Part shown: in pieces, positions 29,101 through 40,465 of the stretch
Layout of the letters: each line of letters opens with the position of its first letter
Numbering within the stretch: the first letter of the stretch is position 1
From: Rebecca billardiae RCC1528
Taxonomy: Eukaryota; Haptophyta
Direction of reading: 5' to 3'
Assembly: GCA_965240325.2 (NCBI GenBank)
Contig: OZ251231.1
Location: forward strand, 1,240,001 to 1,304,000
Length of the DNA: 64,000 bases
The notes under the pieces: generated by a model
Seen by the model: only the letters and a program-made list of their open reading frames with translations
Told to the model about the DNA's origin: nothing
The model's database searches: none
Translations under genes and position numbers: made by a program

Positions 29101-30891
29101 GGCTGCACGAGGGCATGCTGCGCTCGGTGCTGCTGCAGCCGATGCGCTTCTTCGACACGACGCCGGTCGGCCGCGTGCTCAACCGCTTCACCGGCGACAC
29201 GCTGCAGATGGACGTGATGCTTCCGCGCTTGTTCGACATTTGGTCCTTCATCGTCGGCAGCCTGCTCACGACGATGATCATCGCGATGGTCTTCGCGCCG
29301 CCGATGGTGGTGGTCGTCGCGATCCTCGGCTTCGGCGTCCGCAAGCTGTACACGTACTACGCCGCCGTCGCCATCGAGCTGCAGCGCCTCATCCTCACGG
29401 CGATCTCGCCGCTCGTCGCCTCCTTCTCCTCGTTTCTGATCGGGCTCGAGTCGATCCGAGCGTTCGACCGCGTCGGCACGTTCACCGACCAGTTCCAGGC
29501 GCGGCAGCTGGCGTTCGCCAAGACGTTCACCACGCTGATCGCGATCGAGCGCTTCGTGCTCACCTCCGCCGTGTGCATCGGCGTCTCCTTCTTCATGGCC
29601 GGCCTCGCCTTCTCCCTCCTCTTCCTGGCGCGCGCGCGATTTCTCGTCACACCCGGCACGGCCGGCGTGTCGCTCGCGTATGCGTCCATCATCTCGTTCC
29701 GGGTGCCCGCCGTCTTCCTGATGTCGAGTGCGCGCGCGCGCGGCCAGCGCGCGCCGTCCGCGCCGCCGTGCCGCTCGCACCGCCGCCCACGCCCGCGCGC
29801 CGCCAACCTCCGCCGCGCCGCGCCCGCCCCCGCCGCTCGCTCGCCCGCCCGCGCGTGCGCCCGCAGCGGCTATGGAGCGCATCGGCGCGGCGGTCGAGCG
29901 CGTGATTGAGTACGTCAAGCTGCCGCCGGAGCTGGGCGCGGACACGCCCGAGGGGCAGGACGTGGTGCTCGAGGGCGGCGCCGCCTCCACCCCGATCGGG
30001 ATGCCCCCGGCGCGCGGCTGGGCGGGCGACGAGCCCCAAGACGGCGGCGTGCCGCTCGACTGGCCCAAGGCAGGGACCCTCTCGCTGCGGCACGTGACAC
30101 TGCGCTACTCAGAGGACATGCCCGCCGTGCTGAAGGGCGTGTCGGTGGACGTGGCGCACGGCGAGCGCGTCGGCATCGTCGGGCGCACGGGCGCGGGCAA
30201 GTCCAGCCTCCTCCTCGCCGTCTTCCGGATGGCGCCCACCGAGGGCTCCATCCGGATCGGCGGGCTTGAGGTGGCGGGCGCGCAGTGCCAGGTGCCGCGC
30301 CGGCTGCTCCGCTCGCGGCTCGGGATGATTCCGCAGGACAGCTACCTCTTCTCGGGCACGATCCGCTCGAACCTCGACGTGGAGGGCATCTACCCGGACG
30401 AGGAGCTGCGTCGCGTGCTGCGCCTCGCGCACCTCGAGCAGATGGTCGACGCGCTCGACGGCGGGCTCGAGGCGGAGGTGAAGGAGAAGGGAGACAATTT
30501 TTCTGCCGGGCAGGTGCAGCTGCTCTGCCTCGCGCGCGTGCTGCTCAAGCAGCCCACGCTCGTCTTCATGGACGAGGCGACGGCGTCGGTCGACCTGAAG
30601 ACGGACGCGCTCGTGCAGGCGACGATCCGCGAGACGCTTACGCAGTGTACCATCGTCACGATCGCGCACCGGCTCGCGACCATCATCGACTTCGACCGCG
30701 TCGTCGTGATGGACGCCGGCCGCGTGGCCGAGCTCGGCGCGCCGCACGAGCTGCTCCAGAATCGGAAGGGCCACCTGACCAAGCTGGTCGAGGCGACGGG
30801 CGCGGCGAGCGCGGCGGAGCTGCGCGAGCGCGCGCAGGCGGCGCAGCGGCCCAACGCGGCACGGCGGTCTGGCGGCGACGCACACGTGTGA
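26170..30891 (+). CDS. ABCC/MRP-type full ABC transporter, three exons
   Basis: ATP-driven exporter of the ABCC (multidrug-resistance-associated) subfamily, 1436 residues, in the plasma or vacuolar membrane by family. Exons 26170-27294, 27567-29727 and 29867-30891 (introns GTACGCGC...CGCAG and GTGCGCGC...CGCAG) join in frame. Order: TMD1 from about residue 110, NBD1 with Walker A GRVGSGKTS near 536, signature ISGGQRQR near 627 and Walker B VVVLDDPLSAMD near 645; a low-complexity Ala/Pro linker; TMD2 from about 880 with the RRLHEGML and GRVLNRFTGD family motifs; NBD2 with Walker A GRTGAGKSS near 1200, signature FSAGQVQLLCLARVLL near 1307 and Walker B TLVFMDEATASVD near 1325. There is no extra N-terminal TMD0. 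Typical substrates are glutathione or glucuronide conjugates; the real substrate cannot be read here. Confidence 0.93.
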
Positions 30892-31974
30892 TGATACTAT
30901 GACGAGTCACTCGGAAGCTTACGACTACGAGTACGCGCGACGACTACTGACCCTATGATAAAGCGGGTTGGACGAGTCAAGGTCAAGACTACTATCAGTA
31001 CTACTAGCTCTTGTCAAAATAAGGGCGTGATGCTGTGCTAGGTTGTCCTTTATTTCCTGATCTATTAGACTCTGACGATGACGCGACTCGTCGACGTCTG
31101 ATCGCGCGCGGGCCCGCTCACGCTGCCGGGCCGCTGCCTGCTGATCGACTGAGCCAGTGAGAGTCCAGAAGCACTCCGAGGGCATCATCCGTGACACAGA
31201 CAGTCTGAGTCGTATATAGTCGGTAGTGACGGTAGTAATTATTTATTAATATAATATATTATAAATGACCGCGTTCCGCGGTCCTTCCGTAGGGGTGGAA
31301 TTCCCATTTTCTGGCGCACTTCCGCACTGGGGAGGCGGAAAAGCGGCATTTAATACGCGAATAAGGAATAAAATAATAATGGGAATAAAGCGCACGCAGT
31401 GCGAAGAAATTTTTTCGGGTACTAGCTTATCAGCGTAGTTATAGTATGCGAAGCACCAAGTGCTGCGAGGCGGCCTGCTTGCGCACGCGGCGTCCCGAGC
31501 ACCCTCGGGGCTCAGCTGCGGCTCGGCCTGCGCGCGCTCAGCAAGCTCGCGTGCGGCCTGCACCTTGCCCGCCGCCTCGACCGTCTCGAGCAAGAGGATC
31601 GACGTATGAGTGAGCGTGTGCCGCCGAGCTGCTGTCCGGCAGCTACCCGCGACTGCAGCCGCTGGCCGCGGTGCCTGGCCTCGGCGCGGCCCCACAGGCT
31701 CAGCGCTGGGAGCTCATCCTCCTCCTGCGCTCCTCCTCCAGGCGTTTGAGCCGCCGCCGCCTTGGCCGCCTCGTCCTCGTCGATCAGCTGAACGGCGGGA
31801 GTGATGTCTCTGCTCAGCTGAGTGTGACGTGACAAGCGAGGCGACGAGCGACAGCAGCCCGATGACCAAGCCGACGAGCTCATCGTACGAGCCGTCACGC
31901 GTGCGCTCGTGCCGTGTCTGAGCTGGCTCGCGCTCGTACGCCGACCAGGCTTTGCTCGGACTGAACGCGTGTGC
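30892..31974. other. Intergenic region with AT-rich core
   Basis: No gene is supported. 31220-31440 is strongly AT-rich (runs of TTATTAATATAATATATTA type) and falls between GC-rich flanks; its right flank leads into a possible broken gene on the minus strand. Confidence 0.45.
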
Positions 31975-32480
31975 TCAGGCGTCCTTGCGTGTGCGCTTGG
32001 ACGGCCGCGGGCCGTCATCTGGTCCGACCGCGCGCAGCTCGATCTCGGAAGCGTTGAGCTCCTCCGCGGTTGACTCACCCTCTGCCTCAGGCTCGACCAC
32101 GGCAGCAGGCCCCGCAGCAGCCGCCAGGTAGCATCGGCAGGAGCCCCTGCGCCACCCGACGCCGTCCGCATATCGGCCAGCTTGCCGCACACGCGCTGGA
32201 CCACGGCCTCGCCGCGCTTGACGCGGATGTGGTGCCAGGTCGTCGTGCCAATCGTTTGGCTATCGACAACGGGCACGGGCACCTCGATCACGACAACGCC
32301 TGTCGCGTAGGCTGTGTAGCGATGTCCGTCCACGACTCCGTCGTGGGTGGACGGCGCACGGGGCCATCGCGGCCGTGGGCGCAAGTGTCTCGTGAATTGT
32401 TTTTTTAATTCACTAATTCGCCCAGCCGCTACATCGAACTCGACAACGGTTGCTTTTACACCCGCGGTCTTTTGACTGTG
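31975..32480 (-). pseudogene. Possible broken gene with basic C-terminus
   Basis: On the minus strand, from about 32480 to 32170 there is a protein-like frame (VEFDVAAGRISELKKQFTRH, then YTAYATGVVVIEVPVPVVD and HHIRVKRGEAVVQRVCGKL) without an ATG at its head. Around 32170-32110 sense shifts to another frame (AAVVEPEAEGESTAEELNAS), which ends in a nuclear-localisation-like PSKRTRKDA and a stop at 31975. A missed upstream exon plus a frameshift, or a pseudogene, both fit. Function unknown. Confidence 0.28.
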
Positions 32481-32647
32481 CAAATGGGGCGCCGCCCCAT
32501 GCTCAAATCCAAAGAGAACGAAGATGTAAAAGTGTCTGGTCCCTAGATACTGTGCTGTCCGGGTCCCGGTCCGGTCAGATCTGAGCAGCCGGATTTTCCG
32601 CCCGGACAGGCCAGAAAATGGGATTTTCACCCGTAGAACCAACGTAG

Positions 32648-33762
32648 TTAGGGGCCCGCGGTGCACCCTCCGTCGGCTGCTGTCTCAGTCTGGTCAACAT
32701 GGCGGGCCGATGAGGACTGTCGCCGCGGGCCCGCGCGAAGAAGTACGGACGGCGGCCGGGGCAGCGGCGCGCGCGCGCAGGGCGAGCCTGCCTTGAGGTG
32801 CTCGCGCTGCGCCACGCGCTCGACGACGGGCCGCTGGTCGCTCAGCCGGCGCGCCTCGTGCCGGCAGAGCGAGAGCGCGCACCACTCTGCTGGCCCCACC
32901 CCCAGCGGCCCCAGCCTGCGCTCACGGCGCTGCGCAGCCGCGCACCGAGAGGCGAGACCGAGCGGAGCTCGGGGTGGAACGAGGCGAGCGGCGGGTCGCG
33001 CCTGCCGCCGCGCGTGCGCGCCTGCTCGGCCTGCTCCACCGCGCCACCGTGCTCGCCCGCCGCCTCCTCCGCCGCGTCGGCCTCGAAGCCACGGCGGCGG
33101 CCAGCCAGCCTCCGACCGAGGCGGAGCCCGTGCGTGCTCACTCACCCGGCGCGGTGGCGCCCTCGAGTCGACGGCCGTCTACTCCACAGCTGGCTGCTCG
33201 AGCTGCTGCACGGGGCGTCGCGACGAGGGCGCCGCGCGCGCCCAGCGCGTCCGTCGCCGCGTCGCGCAGCGCGTCGAGCTCGGCGCCGCGCTTCGCCAGC
33301 TCGGCGCCCAGCGCCTCCGTGCGCACTCGTGCTCATATTCGATTGTCGTCATCGCGCTCGTCGGCTCCGTGGCGAGCCCGCGGGGCGGACGAGCGGACTA
33401 CTGCGCGCCGCAGCAGGAGCAGCGCGCGGCGCGCAGCGCTCCGCGCGCAGCAGGGCCGTCTCCTCATCCACCGAGTGCACGGCCTGCGCGGCGGCGACGG
33501 CGGCGCGCGCCGCCGCGGGGGGACGCAAGCGCTGCGGGCCGAGATGAGTCCGGCCGCCGAGCCGCGGTGGCGGCGTCGGCGTGCGCGCCGGGCGAGGTGG
33601 GCGAGCTCACGCGGCCCGGGCTCAGCACGCCCGTGCACAGCGCCGGCCGCGGTGGCGAGCGCGCACCGCTCGGCCGCGGTGGCAACCGGCTGAGCGGTTG
33701 ATGTTTGATTGTTTGAACTTGAAGCCGCGAGGTCAGCGACGTCTCCGATGACTCGGCCATGA
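32648..33762 (-). pseudogene. Possible decayed coiled-coil gene
   Basis: An ATG at 33762 begins MAESSETSLTSRLQVQTIKH, but coding sense then moves between frames: AVATAAERCALATAAG-like near 33690, QAVHSVDEETALLRAER near 33490-33440, and ELAKRGAELDALRDAATDAL near 33310-33240, after which ADAAEEAAGEHGGAVEQAEQ occurs near 33050. These fragments are heptad-like and would make a coiled coil if one frame were kept. Repeated shifts suggest a pseudogene, or a real gene with GC-rich introns that I could not resolve. Confidence 0.25.
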
Positions 33763-35048
33763 TTGTGGTCCTCCTTCGCCCACGGGTGCTTTGTCGACCA
33801 TCCGCTGGAGGCGCGCCAACGTCGACGGTACGGACAGCGCCTGCTTGAGCGTCGTGATGTGCATCAGCTCGAGCCGGCCGAAGATGGGCCCGCCGACGGC
33901 GATGATCATGATGTGCGCGCTTGCCGCTTGGGCACCCGTCCTCGTCGCGAGACGCTGGCGGGCGGGTAACCCGTTTTTCTTTCATATTATGGCAAAGGAG
34001 GTTCATCCATCTCGCGCTCGAGCCACGCGAGCGCAAAGCTTCGTCGTTAGTATTCTTCAACCCGATATTCTACCATTTACCATGTTTTAACGTGCACACT
34101 TGGTTAAGGCGTGATTACAGTTTACTACGGTTTTTTTCAATATGACCCCCGCGTGCGCAAAATAATGCAAACCGGCAAACAGCGCGCTCGGTACGCCGAC
34201 ATGCAGTTTGAAACAGTCGTAGTATATGACCCATGCACATGCACTTTGTCAAAACAATACGGCCCTTGGACCGGCGACCAAGTTTTCAATAGCGTCGATG
34301 ACACGATGACTAAACTTTACTGACAAAGTGACGGCCAGCGGCCTTCGATCTTTCTTATTACTCACGTCCGGGCGCGCCTATTTCGTCAACCGCATCTTGC
34401 GATAGAGAGCTATCTACCCCTCGAAAAAGCGAAAACTCACCCTCCAACAACCGTAAAAATCGTCCCCCGTCCCCTTTTCTTTGATCAAAAGATCTTTTTG
34501 ACAACGTAGTGAGGGCCCCCGGCGGGGCTCCACGCTACGCGCTCCGCCCTGCACCGCGGGCCATAAATAGTATTATTTTTAAAGCAGAATGTTACGAGTA
34601 CGACGTACGCGTCGTAATAATCGTCGTAGTTCGGTGCGGCCAGCTGGCACCAGCGGCTATGATTACGACACGACTCAAATTTCATACATCATCAGTGTCA
34701 GCGACATTTGATACGACTTGCGAGCAGTCAGCGAGCACGCGCGCGCCGCCGCCGCCGCCGCGCGGGCTACGACGCTGCGCCCCGTAGCGGCGGCGTAATC
34801 GTCGCGTTCGTCAGCATGCAGCAGCAGGTTATGCAGGCAGTGGTAGGTAGGACACGCGGTACTGCGGCGATGATTCCGGTAGCCGCGTAGGTAGGTAAGT
34901 TCCCCGGTGGCCAGGATGGATGGGCGAACGACAGCAGCCAGCCGGCGCTGCCAGCGGCGTCATGCCTGTCAGTGGCCGTGGGCGGGCCGGGCGGCCGGGC
35001 GGCAGCGCCGGCAGTGTGCGCCCAGTCCCCCGCCAGCGCCGCAGCGGG
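33763..35048. other. Intergenic region, AT-richer between 33960 and 34720
   Basis: No gene is supported. A 71-codon plus-strand frame (34111-34323) has unusual AT-rich codon use and an ATG at 34111; I do not recognise it and give it little weight. The section from 34730 on is GC-rich and contains a short GCC repeat near 34745. Confidence 0.4.
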
Positions 35049-36893
35049 TTACAGGGAGGTCAGCGAGAGGAAGTTGGAGCCGCTCGTCCTCGGCGCCGAC
35101 GACGCAGGCCACAGGCCGAGCACGTCCGTGACCGCGATGCCGCCGGGCGCGGTGGTGGGCTGCGCGGCGCCGCGCGCTGTGAGCGAGCAGAGCGCCTTGT
35201 GCGTCTCCCGGATCCGATTCCGCAGCACGAGGTCCGCCTCGATGTGCATGTGCCGCTGCTGCGCGGAGAGCGTCGTCCACTTGTGCAGCTCGGCGTACGG
35301 GTTCGTGCCGCACGCGTGCGGGTGCAGGCCCTGCACGTGGTTGATGTTGCGCAGCATGCGCACCCACACCTCGCGCACACCACACGGCTCTGCGAACTCG
35401 TCGCGCCACACGATGCCGCCGACGCGCTCGTTGAGCAGGGTCGCGCGCGCGTCGTCCACCGTGAGGACGCGGCCGTGCGCGAACACGTCGACGAACAGCC
35501 GCTCGACGCCCGCGCGCGCCGCCGCGGCCTGCGGGATGCCGAGCACAAAGTGCAGCGGCATCGAGACAGGCTCGAGCGAGAGACCGGCGCGGCGGCAGAC
35601 GGCCGCGTACACGATGGCGAGGGTGATCGGGATGCCCTGCCGCCAGCCGCCCGAGACGACGTAGTGCAGCAGCGAGTTGCGCATGTCGTAGTAGAAGTCG
35701 TTACTCGGCTGCAGCCGCGCTTTGTTGAAGATGAGCTCGTTGGCCGCCTCCAGCTGCTCGCGTGGCAGCGCGGGCGCGCCGCCGTCGTCTTCCGAGTCGT
35801 CCATCTGCTGCGGCGCGACGCGCGCGCCCCCCTTCGGGCCCCACGAGCCGCGCTCGCGCTTCTCGCACCGGTGCGCGAGCTGCGCGCCGAGCGCGTTGAT
35901 CGTGCTCATCACCGCGCCCACGTTGCACAGCGGGTCGTCCCACGCCGCGATCACGAGCGCGCCCGCCTCGATCGGCACGTCGTGCTCCGCTTCGAGCAAA
36001 GCCTCCAGGCGGCACCAGTCCTGCAGCCGGACGTCGCGGTTGATCTCGCGGAGGTACGCGACGGCGATCGGCACGGGCGTGCCGCGCCACTTCTCGTCCT
36101 GCAACGCCGCCTCCAGCATGATCGCCTCGGCCACGCACCGCTTGGCGAACGCGTCGGGGACGGCCGCGCGGAGCGATTCCCACGCGCTCTCGCCGAGTGA
36201 GCGCGCGGCGAGCAGGCTGGGGTGCGAGTCCATCAGCCACTGCCGCTTGAGCGTGAGCATGGCGCGCGGCTCCGAGCCCGGCGGGTACGTCTCGGCGTGC
36301 GCGCGCTGCAGCTCCGCCGACATCAGCCGGTCGATGAACGTGCGCCGCCCCCACTCACACTTCCAGCACGGGCGCGTGAGCGGCGCAAACGGCGTCAGGT
36401 TGTCGGGCTGCAGCTTGAGCAGCGCGCCCTCGAGCTGGGCGCCGAGGGCGGCGTCGACGGGCGTGGAGGGGCGCGGCGGCGCGGTCAGCGTGACGGTCGG
36501 CGCGACGACCCAGCGCGCCTGCTTCTCGTCGAAGGCGATCGCGAGCGCCAGCTGTCCGTTTCGCTCGGGCTGCATCCGCAGCTCGCGGATGACGACGAAG
36601 CGGCCGCTCTCGATGGCGGCGGACACGTCCGGGGCGGGGTCCATGCGGAAGCTGGGGCCGCCCTCGTCCAAGCCGGGCGTCGGCCACGTGGACGCCATCG
36701 ACGCCCACCACGTCGGCAGCGCCCAACGTCGCGCGCACATCGGCGCCCACACCGAGCATCGGCCGGCGAGCTCGTGCATCCGGCGGTTGCTCTGGCCGAG
36801 CGCCAGCAGCGCGTTGCACGGGAGCATGCCCATGATCTGGAGCACGATGTCGTCATCGCCCTCCATGAGCGCCGAGGCCCCACCGGCGCTCAT
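35049..36893 (-). CDS. F-box protein with SirB1/transglutaminase-like domain (FBXO21-like)
   Basis: Likely substrate-recognition subunit of an SCF ubiquitin ligase, 614 residues, single exon. An F-box is visible near residues 12-60 (VLQIMGMLPCNALLALGQSN followed by a W-containing CARRW). The central part carries the SirB1-type transglutaminase-like region shared with FBXO21: LEAALLEAEHDVPIEAGAL near 275-330, then DFYYDMRNSLLHYVVSGG, GIPITLAIVYAAVCRRAGL and MPLHFVLGI near 405-460, and finally VRMLRNINHVQGL. The papain-like catalytic Cys lies in CRRAG, as far as the pattern shows. The C-terminal HspQ/YccV-like domain of animal FBXO21 is not evident. The ATG at 36893 was chosen over a later one at 36866; the long open stretch upstream has no domain content. 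Confidence 0.8.
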   Translation of the reverse strand: MSAGGASALMEGDDDIVLQIMGMLPCNALLALGQSNRRMHELAGRCSVWAPMCARRWALPTWWASMASTWPTPGLDEGGPSFRMDPAPDVSAAIESGRFVVIRELRMQPERNGQLALAIAFDEKQARWVVAPTVTLTAPPRPSTPVDAALGAQLEGALLKLQPDNLTPFAPLTRPCWKCEWGRRTFIDRLMSAELQRAHAETYPPGSEPRAMLTLKRQWLMDSHPSLLAARSLGESAWESLRAAVPDAFAKRCVAEAIMLEAALQDEKWRGTPVPIAVAYLREINRDVRLQDWCRLEALLEAEHDVPIEAGALVIAAWDDPLCNVGAVMSTINALGAQLAHRCEKRERGSWGPKGGARVAPQQMDDSEDDGGAPALPREQLEAANELIFNKARLQPSNDFYYDMRNSLLHYVVSGGWRQGIPITLAIVYAAVCRRAGLSLEPVSMPLHFVLGIPQAAAARAGVERLFVDVFAHGRVLTVDDARATLLNERVGGIVWRDEFAEPCGVREVWVRMLRNINHVQGLHPHACGTNPYAELHKWTTLSAQQRHMHIEADLVLRNRIRETHKALCSLTARGAAQPTTAPGGIAVTDVLGLWPASSAPRTSGSNFLSLTSL

Positions 36894-37293
36894 TGTGGGC
36901 CGAACCTCCTTCGCCGTGGGTCGGCTCGCCGTCCCGCCCGCCCTTGCCCACACGAGGGGTTGCGCGGCCGCCCGCCTTGCCGAGGCAAGCTCGTGAGTTC
37001 CAGAGTGCTCGCATTCGCCATCCATCCTTGAAGCTGCTCGCCGTGCGTCCACCCTTGCGTCCACGGTCTCGATCCCCACCGGCACAGTGACTCTGCCGAC
37101 TGAACAACTCGGTGGCTGGCCTCCAGTGGCAGCCCCGGTGTTTTCCGGCAACTTCGCGACGCTCCGTGGGCCACTTTGGTGTCGTCACTCGCGCGTCCAA
37201 CAGCGCGGGGTTGGCGCTGGGCGCGGACTGAGGATCAGCATCATGAGGTCAACGGAGCGCGACAAGCTCTGAAACTGCGAGGCTGAGCTTCCT
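36894..37293. other. Upstream region of the F-box gene
   Basis: No separate gene is supported. A minus-strand frame continuous with the F-box gene stays open to about 37151, so a longer N-terminus cannot be excluded. Confidence 0.4.
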
Positions 37294-37527
37294 ATGCTCG
37301 GCCTCCCCGATGAGGAGCTTGCTCCCGTCTCGATGGGCACATACCAGCGCGCACGCCTATTCTGGCGCCGCTCGTCCCCGTCAGCCCTCGACCCCAAGGG
37401 CGGGCGCGGCCGCGACCAAACGTTGGCGGAGTACATCGTCGCGGAGATCCGATGATATGCCACGTACATCATCCCCGTGGTGGTGGTCAACGCCGTGCTC
37501 ATCGGCGTACTCGTTGTGGTCCTCTGA
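37294..37527 (+). pseudogene. Possible membrane-protein remnant interrupted by TGA
   Basis: An ATG at 37294 opens a frame (MLGLPDEELAPVSMGTYQRA ... TLAEYIVAEIR) that hits TGA at 37453-37455 and then continues in the same frame with a strongly hydrophobic segment, YATYIIPVVVVNAVLIGVLV, before another TGA. A single in-frame stop within an otherwise sensible segment suggests a recent pseudogene; a missed intron or recoding are weaker options. Some of 37640-37800 is also protein-like in another frame. Confidence 0.25.
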
Positions 37528-38696
37528 GTTGGGACTGCTACCCCCTTGGCTGCGCGTAGCACATGACCCGGGCCGCGCGAACCGCGCATGCGGTGGCGAC
37601 CCGGTGACCGACCCTGCCCGCGAAAATGGCCAATTGTGCAGGGGACTCGAGCTGCGCCGTGAGTTGACGAATGTGCCCAACGCCCAACGTCTGGCGCAGA
37701 GCCTACGTCGTCGACGCTCCACAACCTCATGCCAGCTGCTACCGAGCTCGTCCTCAATCACGAGCCCAAGGTGCTGCTGCTTCACTTGTGGACTGTGAGG
37801 GATGCGCTCGGGTTCCGGATCGGTGTTCCGCCGCCCGGCTGAAGACAACGTGCTCCTCGAGGAGGCTGGGTACCACAAGGCGAGCTACGTGCTGCGCGCG
37901 GTACAGTTTCCCTCTCTCCGCGGTCACGGCTTCAAGCGAATGTGGTACGATGGGCAGGCCGCACCGGCAGTCACACAGCATAGCGGTCCTACTACTACTC
38001 GACCGGTCTCGCGGCGCCCTGGGAGTGCCTGCCGGCCTGCCGCCAGTCGAATGTCGACAGCGCGTGGTTGTGAGCCACTACCTTACGCCCAAGCAAATTT
38101 GCCAGCCACCTGAGACTAGTCGATGTCGCGGATCGGACTGACACTGTCTGCTCCGGATCGGAGTCCGAATCGTCTGGTTCACGGAGCCGTCACGACTCAC
38201 GGGCTCACCCGAGGGGGCCCAGCCCGCCAGGCAGGCACTCACTAGGCAGGCTGCGAGTCAGAGTGCGGCGGCGCCGGCGGCCGGGGCCGGGCGCAGCGCG
38301 TGACTGCCGCCCGGGCCGTCCCGGGACGGCGGCACGAACCTCCGAGGACTCACGTCTCCGCGCGGCTCCGCGGACGATATTCGATAACACCAGCTGAATC
38401 TATACTGCAATAATGCATGACTAAGCTACGTACTCTTACTAGTAGAATTGATGTCTGCTGACGACTGAATCACGGTCGTGTGATCAAGACGCTATGTCAC
38501 TGACAGTGTGCGTCCACTAAGACTCGTCTCCGAATTCAATAAAGAAAACGCCGGCCGCCGACTTTTGACGACTTTTCATTTTCATTTTCGGAGTTTTTTC
38601 GCCTGCTGTATTTCTGCGCGCAACACGTCGCAACAACCCGCGGGTCGCGCTCGACGGCGACGGCGGCGAGGCACACGCGCGCGCCCTCGCGGCACC
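37528..38696. other. Intergenic region
   Basis: No gene is supported with confidence. 37800-37960 has short sense-like frames. 38380-38510 is AT-richer and presumably includes the promoter of the RWD gene; the run TTTTCATTTTCATTTTCGG at about 38573 is the pyrimidine-rich stretch just upstream of it. Confidence 0.4.
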
Positions 38697-39575
38697 ATGG
38701 TGGACCACGCTGAGGAGCAGCAGATGGAGATGGAGATGCTGCAGGCGATGTTCATGGAGGAGCTGAAGCTAGGTGACTCGCCCAAGTCGTTCTCGATCGA
38801 CCTCTACCCAGAGACGGGCGGCGAGAACCACGTCGTGGCCGAGCTGCACGTCAGCTACCCGGATCGATATCCCGAGGAGCTGCCTGAGCTGCGGGTGGTG
38901 GGGAAGGAGGGCCTGTCGGACGAGATGTGCGCCGCGGCTCAGGGCGAGCTGCTTGCCATGGCGGCTGATCTCGCCGGCACGGCGATGATCTGGCCGCTTG
39001 CCGAGCACCTGCAAGGGTGGCTGCGTGAGCACAACAAGCCACGCGAAGCGAACATGCACGATGAGATGATGTCTCGGATGGCCTCCAAGGGCGGCGCAGG
39101 CGCGGACCGGGCGGCGGACGATGCGGACGAGGACGAACACGGCGATGACGAGGGCAGCGGCGGCGGCGGCGGACGCACGCGCGCGTCCGACGTCGACGAG
39201 CGCAAGATGCACGACACGTACACGCCGGTGACCGCGGAGAGCTTCGCCGAGTGGCGGAAGGCATACGACGCGCGCATGCGGGCGGCGGACGACTCCGGGC
39301 CGACAGCACCAGGTGCCTTGCTTGCGATGGACAAGCTGACTGGCAGGCAAATCTTCGAGTCGGGCAGGCTCGGCGCCGCCGATGATGGCGGGGGCGACGC
39401 AGACGCAAACGACGGCGCCGTGGATGCCGATTACACACGGCGCGAGTCGGACGAGGAGGAGGATGCTGCGGACGCGAGCGGTGTGCAGGCAGTCCCGGGG
39501 TCAGCGGATGGAGGCGTTACCATCGACGAGTCGCTCTTCGTGGATGACGATGACGTGCCGGATGAGGACGATTGA
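38697..39575 (+). CDS. RWDD1: RWD-domain protein, RWDD1/Gir2-like (DRG regulatory protein 2)
   Basis: Cytosolic protein of 292 residues. Residues about 5-115 form an RWD domain: EEQQMEMEMLQAMFMEE, then FSIDLYPETGGENHVVAELH, the family's YPDRYPEELPEL motif near 55-66, and a long final helix ending LAEHLQGWLREHN. An acidic, Gly-rich linker follows, then the conserved DKLTGRQIFESG near residue 212 and a very acidic C-terminus, as in RWDD1/Gir2. Relatives bind and stabilise the DRG2/Rbg2 GTPase and, in yeast, contact Gcn1 to modulate Gcn2 signalling. The start has an ideal context (GGCACCATGG). Confidence 0.88.
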   Translation: MVDHAEEQQMEMEMLQAMFMEELKLGDSPKSFSIDLYPETGGENHVVAELHVSYPDRYPEELPELRVVGKEGLSDEMCAAAQGELLAMAADLAGTAMIWPLAEHLQGWLREHNKPREANMHDEMMSRMASKGGAGADRAADDADEDEHGDDEGSGGGGGRTRASDVDERKMHDTYTPVTAESFAEWRKAYDARMRAADDSGPTAPGALLAMDKLTGRQIFESGRLGAADDGGGDADANDGAVDADYTRRESDEEEDAADASGVQAVPGSADGGVTIDESLFVDDDDVPDEDD

Positions 39576-40465
39576 TCGCTGCGGCAGGCGTTGCGGTTGC
39601 TGCTGTGAGTTCCGGGTGACACTGGCGCCGCAGGTGGCAGCTCGGGCCGTGCGCAGACGCCATCGGACGGCAGAGCTCTTGAATCGGACTGCCGCCTGCG
39701 ACGTCGGGAGACACTCGGTATAGTCACTCGGACTCTGGTTTTTTTCTTCGGACGTTCGACTAAATATTGGCCAGCCTTAAGTGCTCAGCCCGTTATAAAG
39801 GGGAATTTTAATAATAAAAAAGCCGCCAGGACCGTACGGCGTACCTGCGGGTTAATAATAATATGTAACGGTCCGATCTCGCGACGACACACATATATTT
39901 AACGACACACACATATATATATATGTATAAAACTAAACTTACTTTTAGACGCGATGCCGATGATGATAATGACGACGCTCACTCAGACTCTCGACTCTCG
40001 ACTCTCGAGCGTCGAGCCCTCGTAATTATTGAGTCGAAATTCGGAGTTGGGTGTCAGGTGACGACTCTGCGACGCGTGACGACTGTCCACTGCGGTCGTC
40101 TGTCACTGCGATGATTGCCTTCTACTGGGCCGCGGTGAGTCGAATGCTGTCGTCTGGCACGGCGATGCGTGCCTTCTGGGCCGCGGTGTCGTGGTAAAGA
40201 ATGTCTGAAACGACGTGGGGCCGGGACGCGGCTTGCACGCAGGCACAGTAGCCGTTCAGTAGTCCGTGATCACGATATGAGTTATGACCCACGACGGATG
40301 GTTGGCACAGAGCGCGCGATACGAGCCACAGGTCATAGGAACGATGATGTGGGCTGGGTTGTGCGTGCGATTTCGTCCATTGAACATCGAGCGATATGCC
40401 ATCACAAACATCAGCACGTTCAGCGGGTCGTTGAGACTGCATGCGGACAATGCCTGTTGTTGTGC
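39576..40465. other. Intergenic region with TA repeat
   Basis: No gene is supported. AT-rich from 39730, with an alternating ACACACATATATATATATATG stretch at 39905-39927. The direct short repeat CTCTCGACTCTCGACTCTCG lies near 39986-40010. Confidence 0.45.

Noticed and set aside
26823-30068. Long minus-strand frames opposite the ABC transporter
   Set aside because: Shadow frames of exons that carry the Walker and signature motifs on the plus strand.
34111-34323. Small AT-rich plus-strand frame as a possible viral or transferred gene
   Set aside because: 71 codons, no homology that I recognise and no supporting neighbours; treated as a chance frame.
32640-34530. Similar strings CAACGTAGT.AGGG at both ends as terminal repeats of an element
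   Set aside because: The match is about 20 imperfect bases in direct orientation and too weak to define an element.
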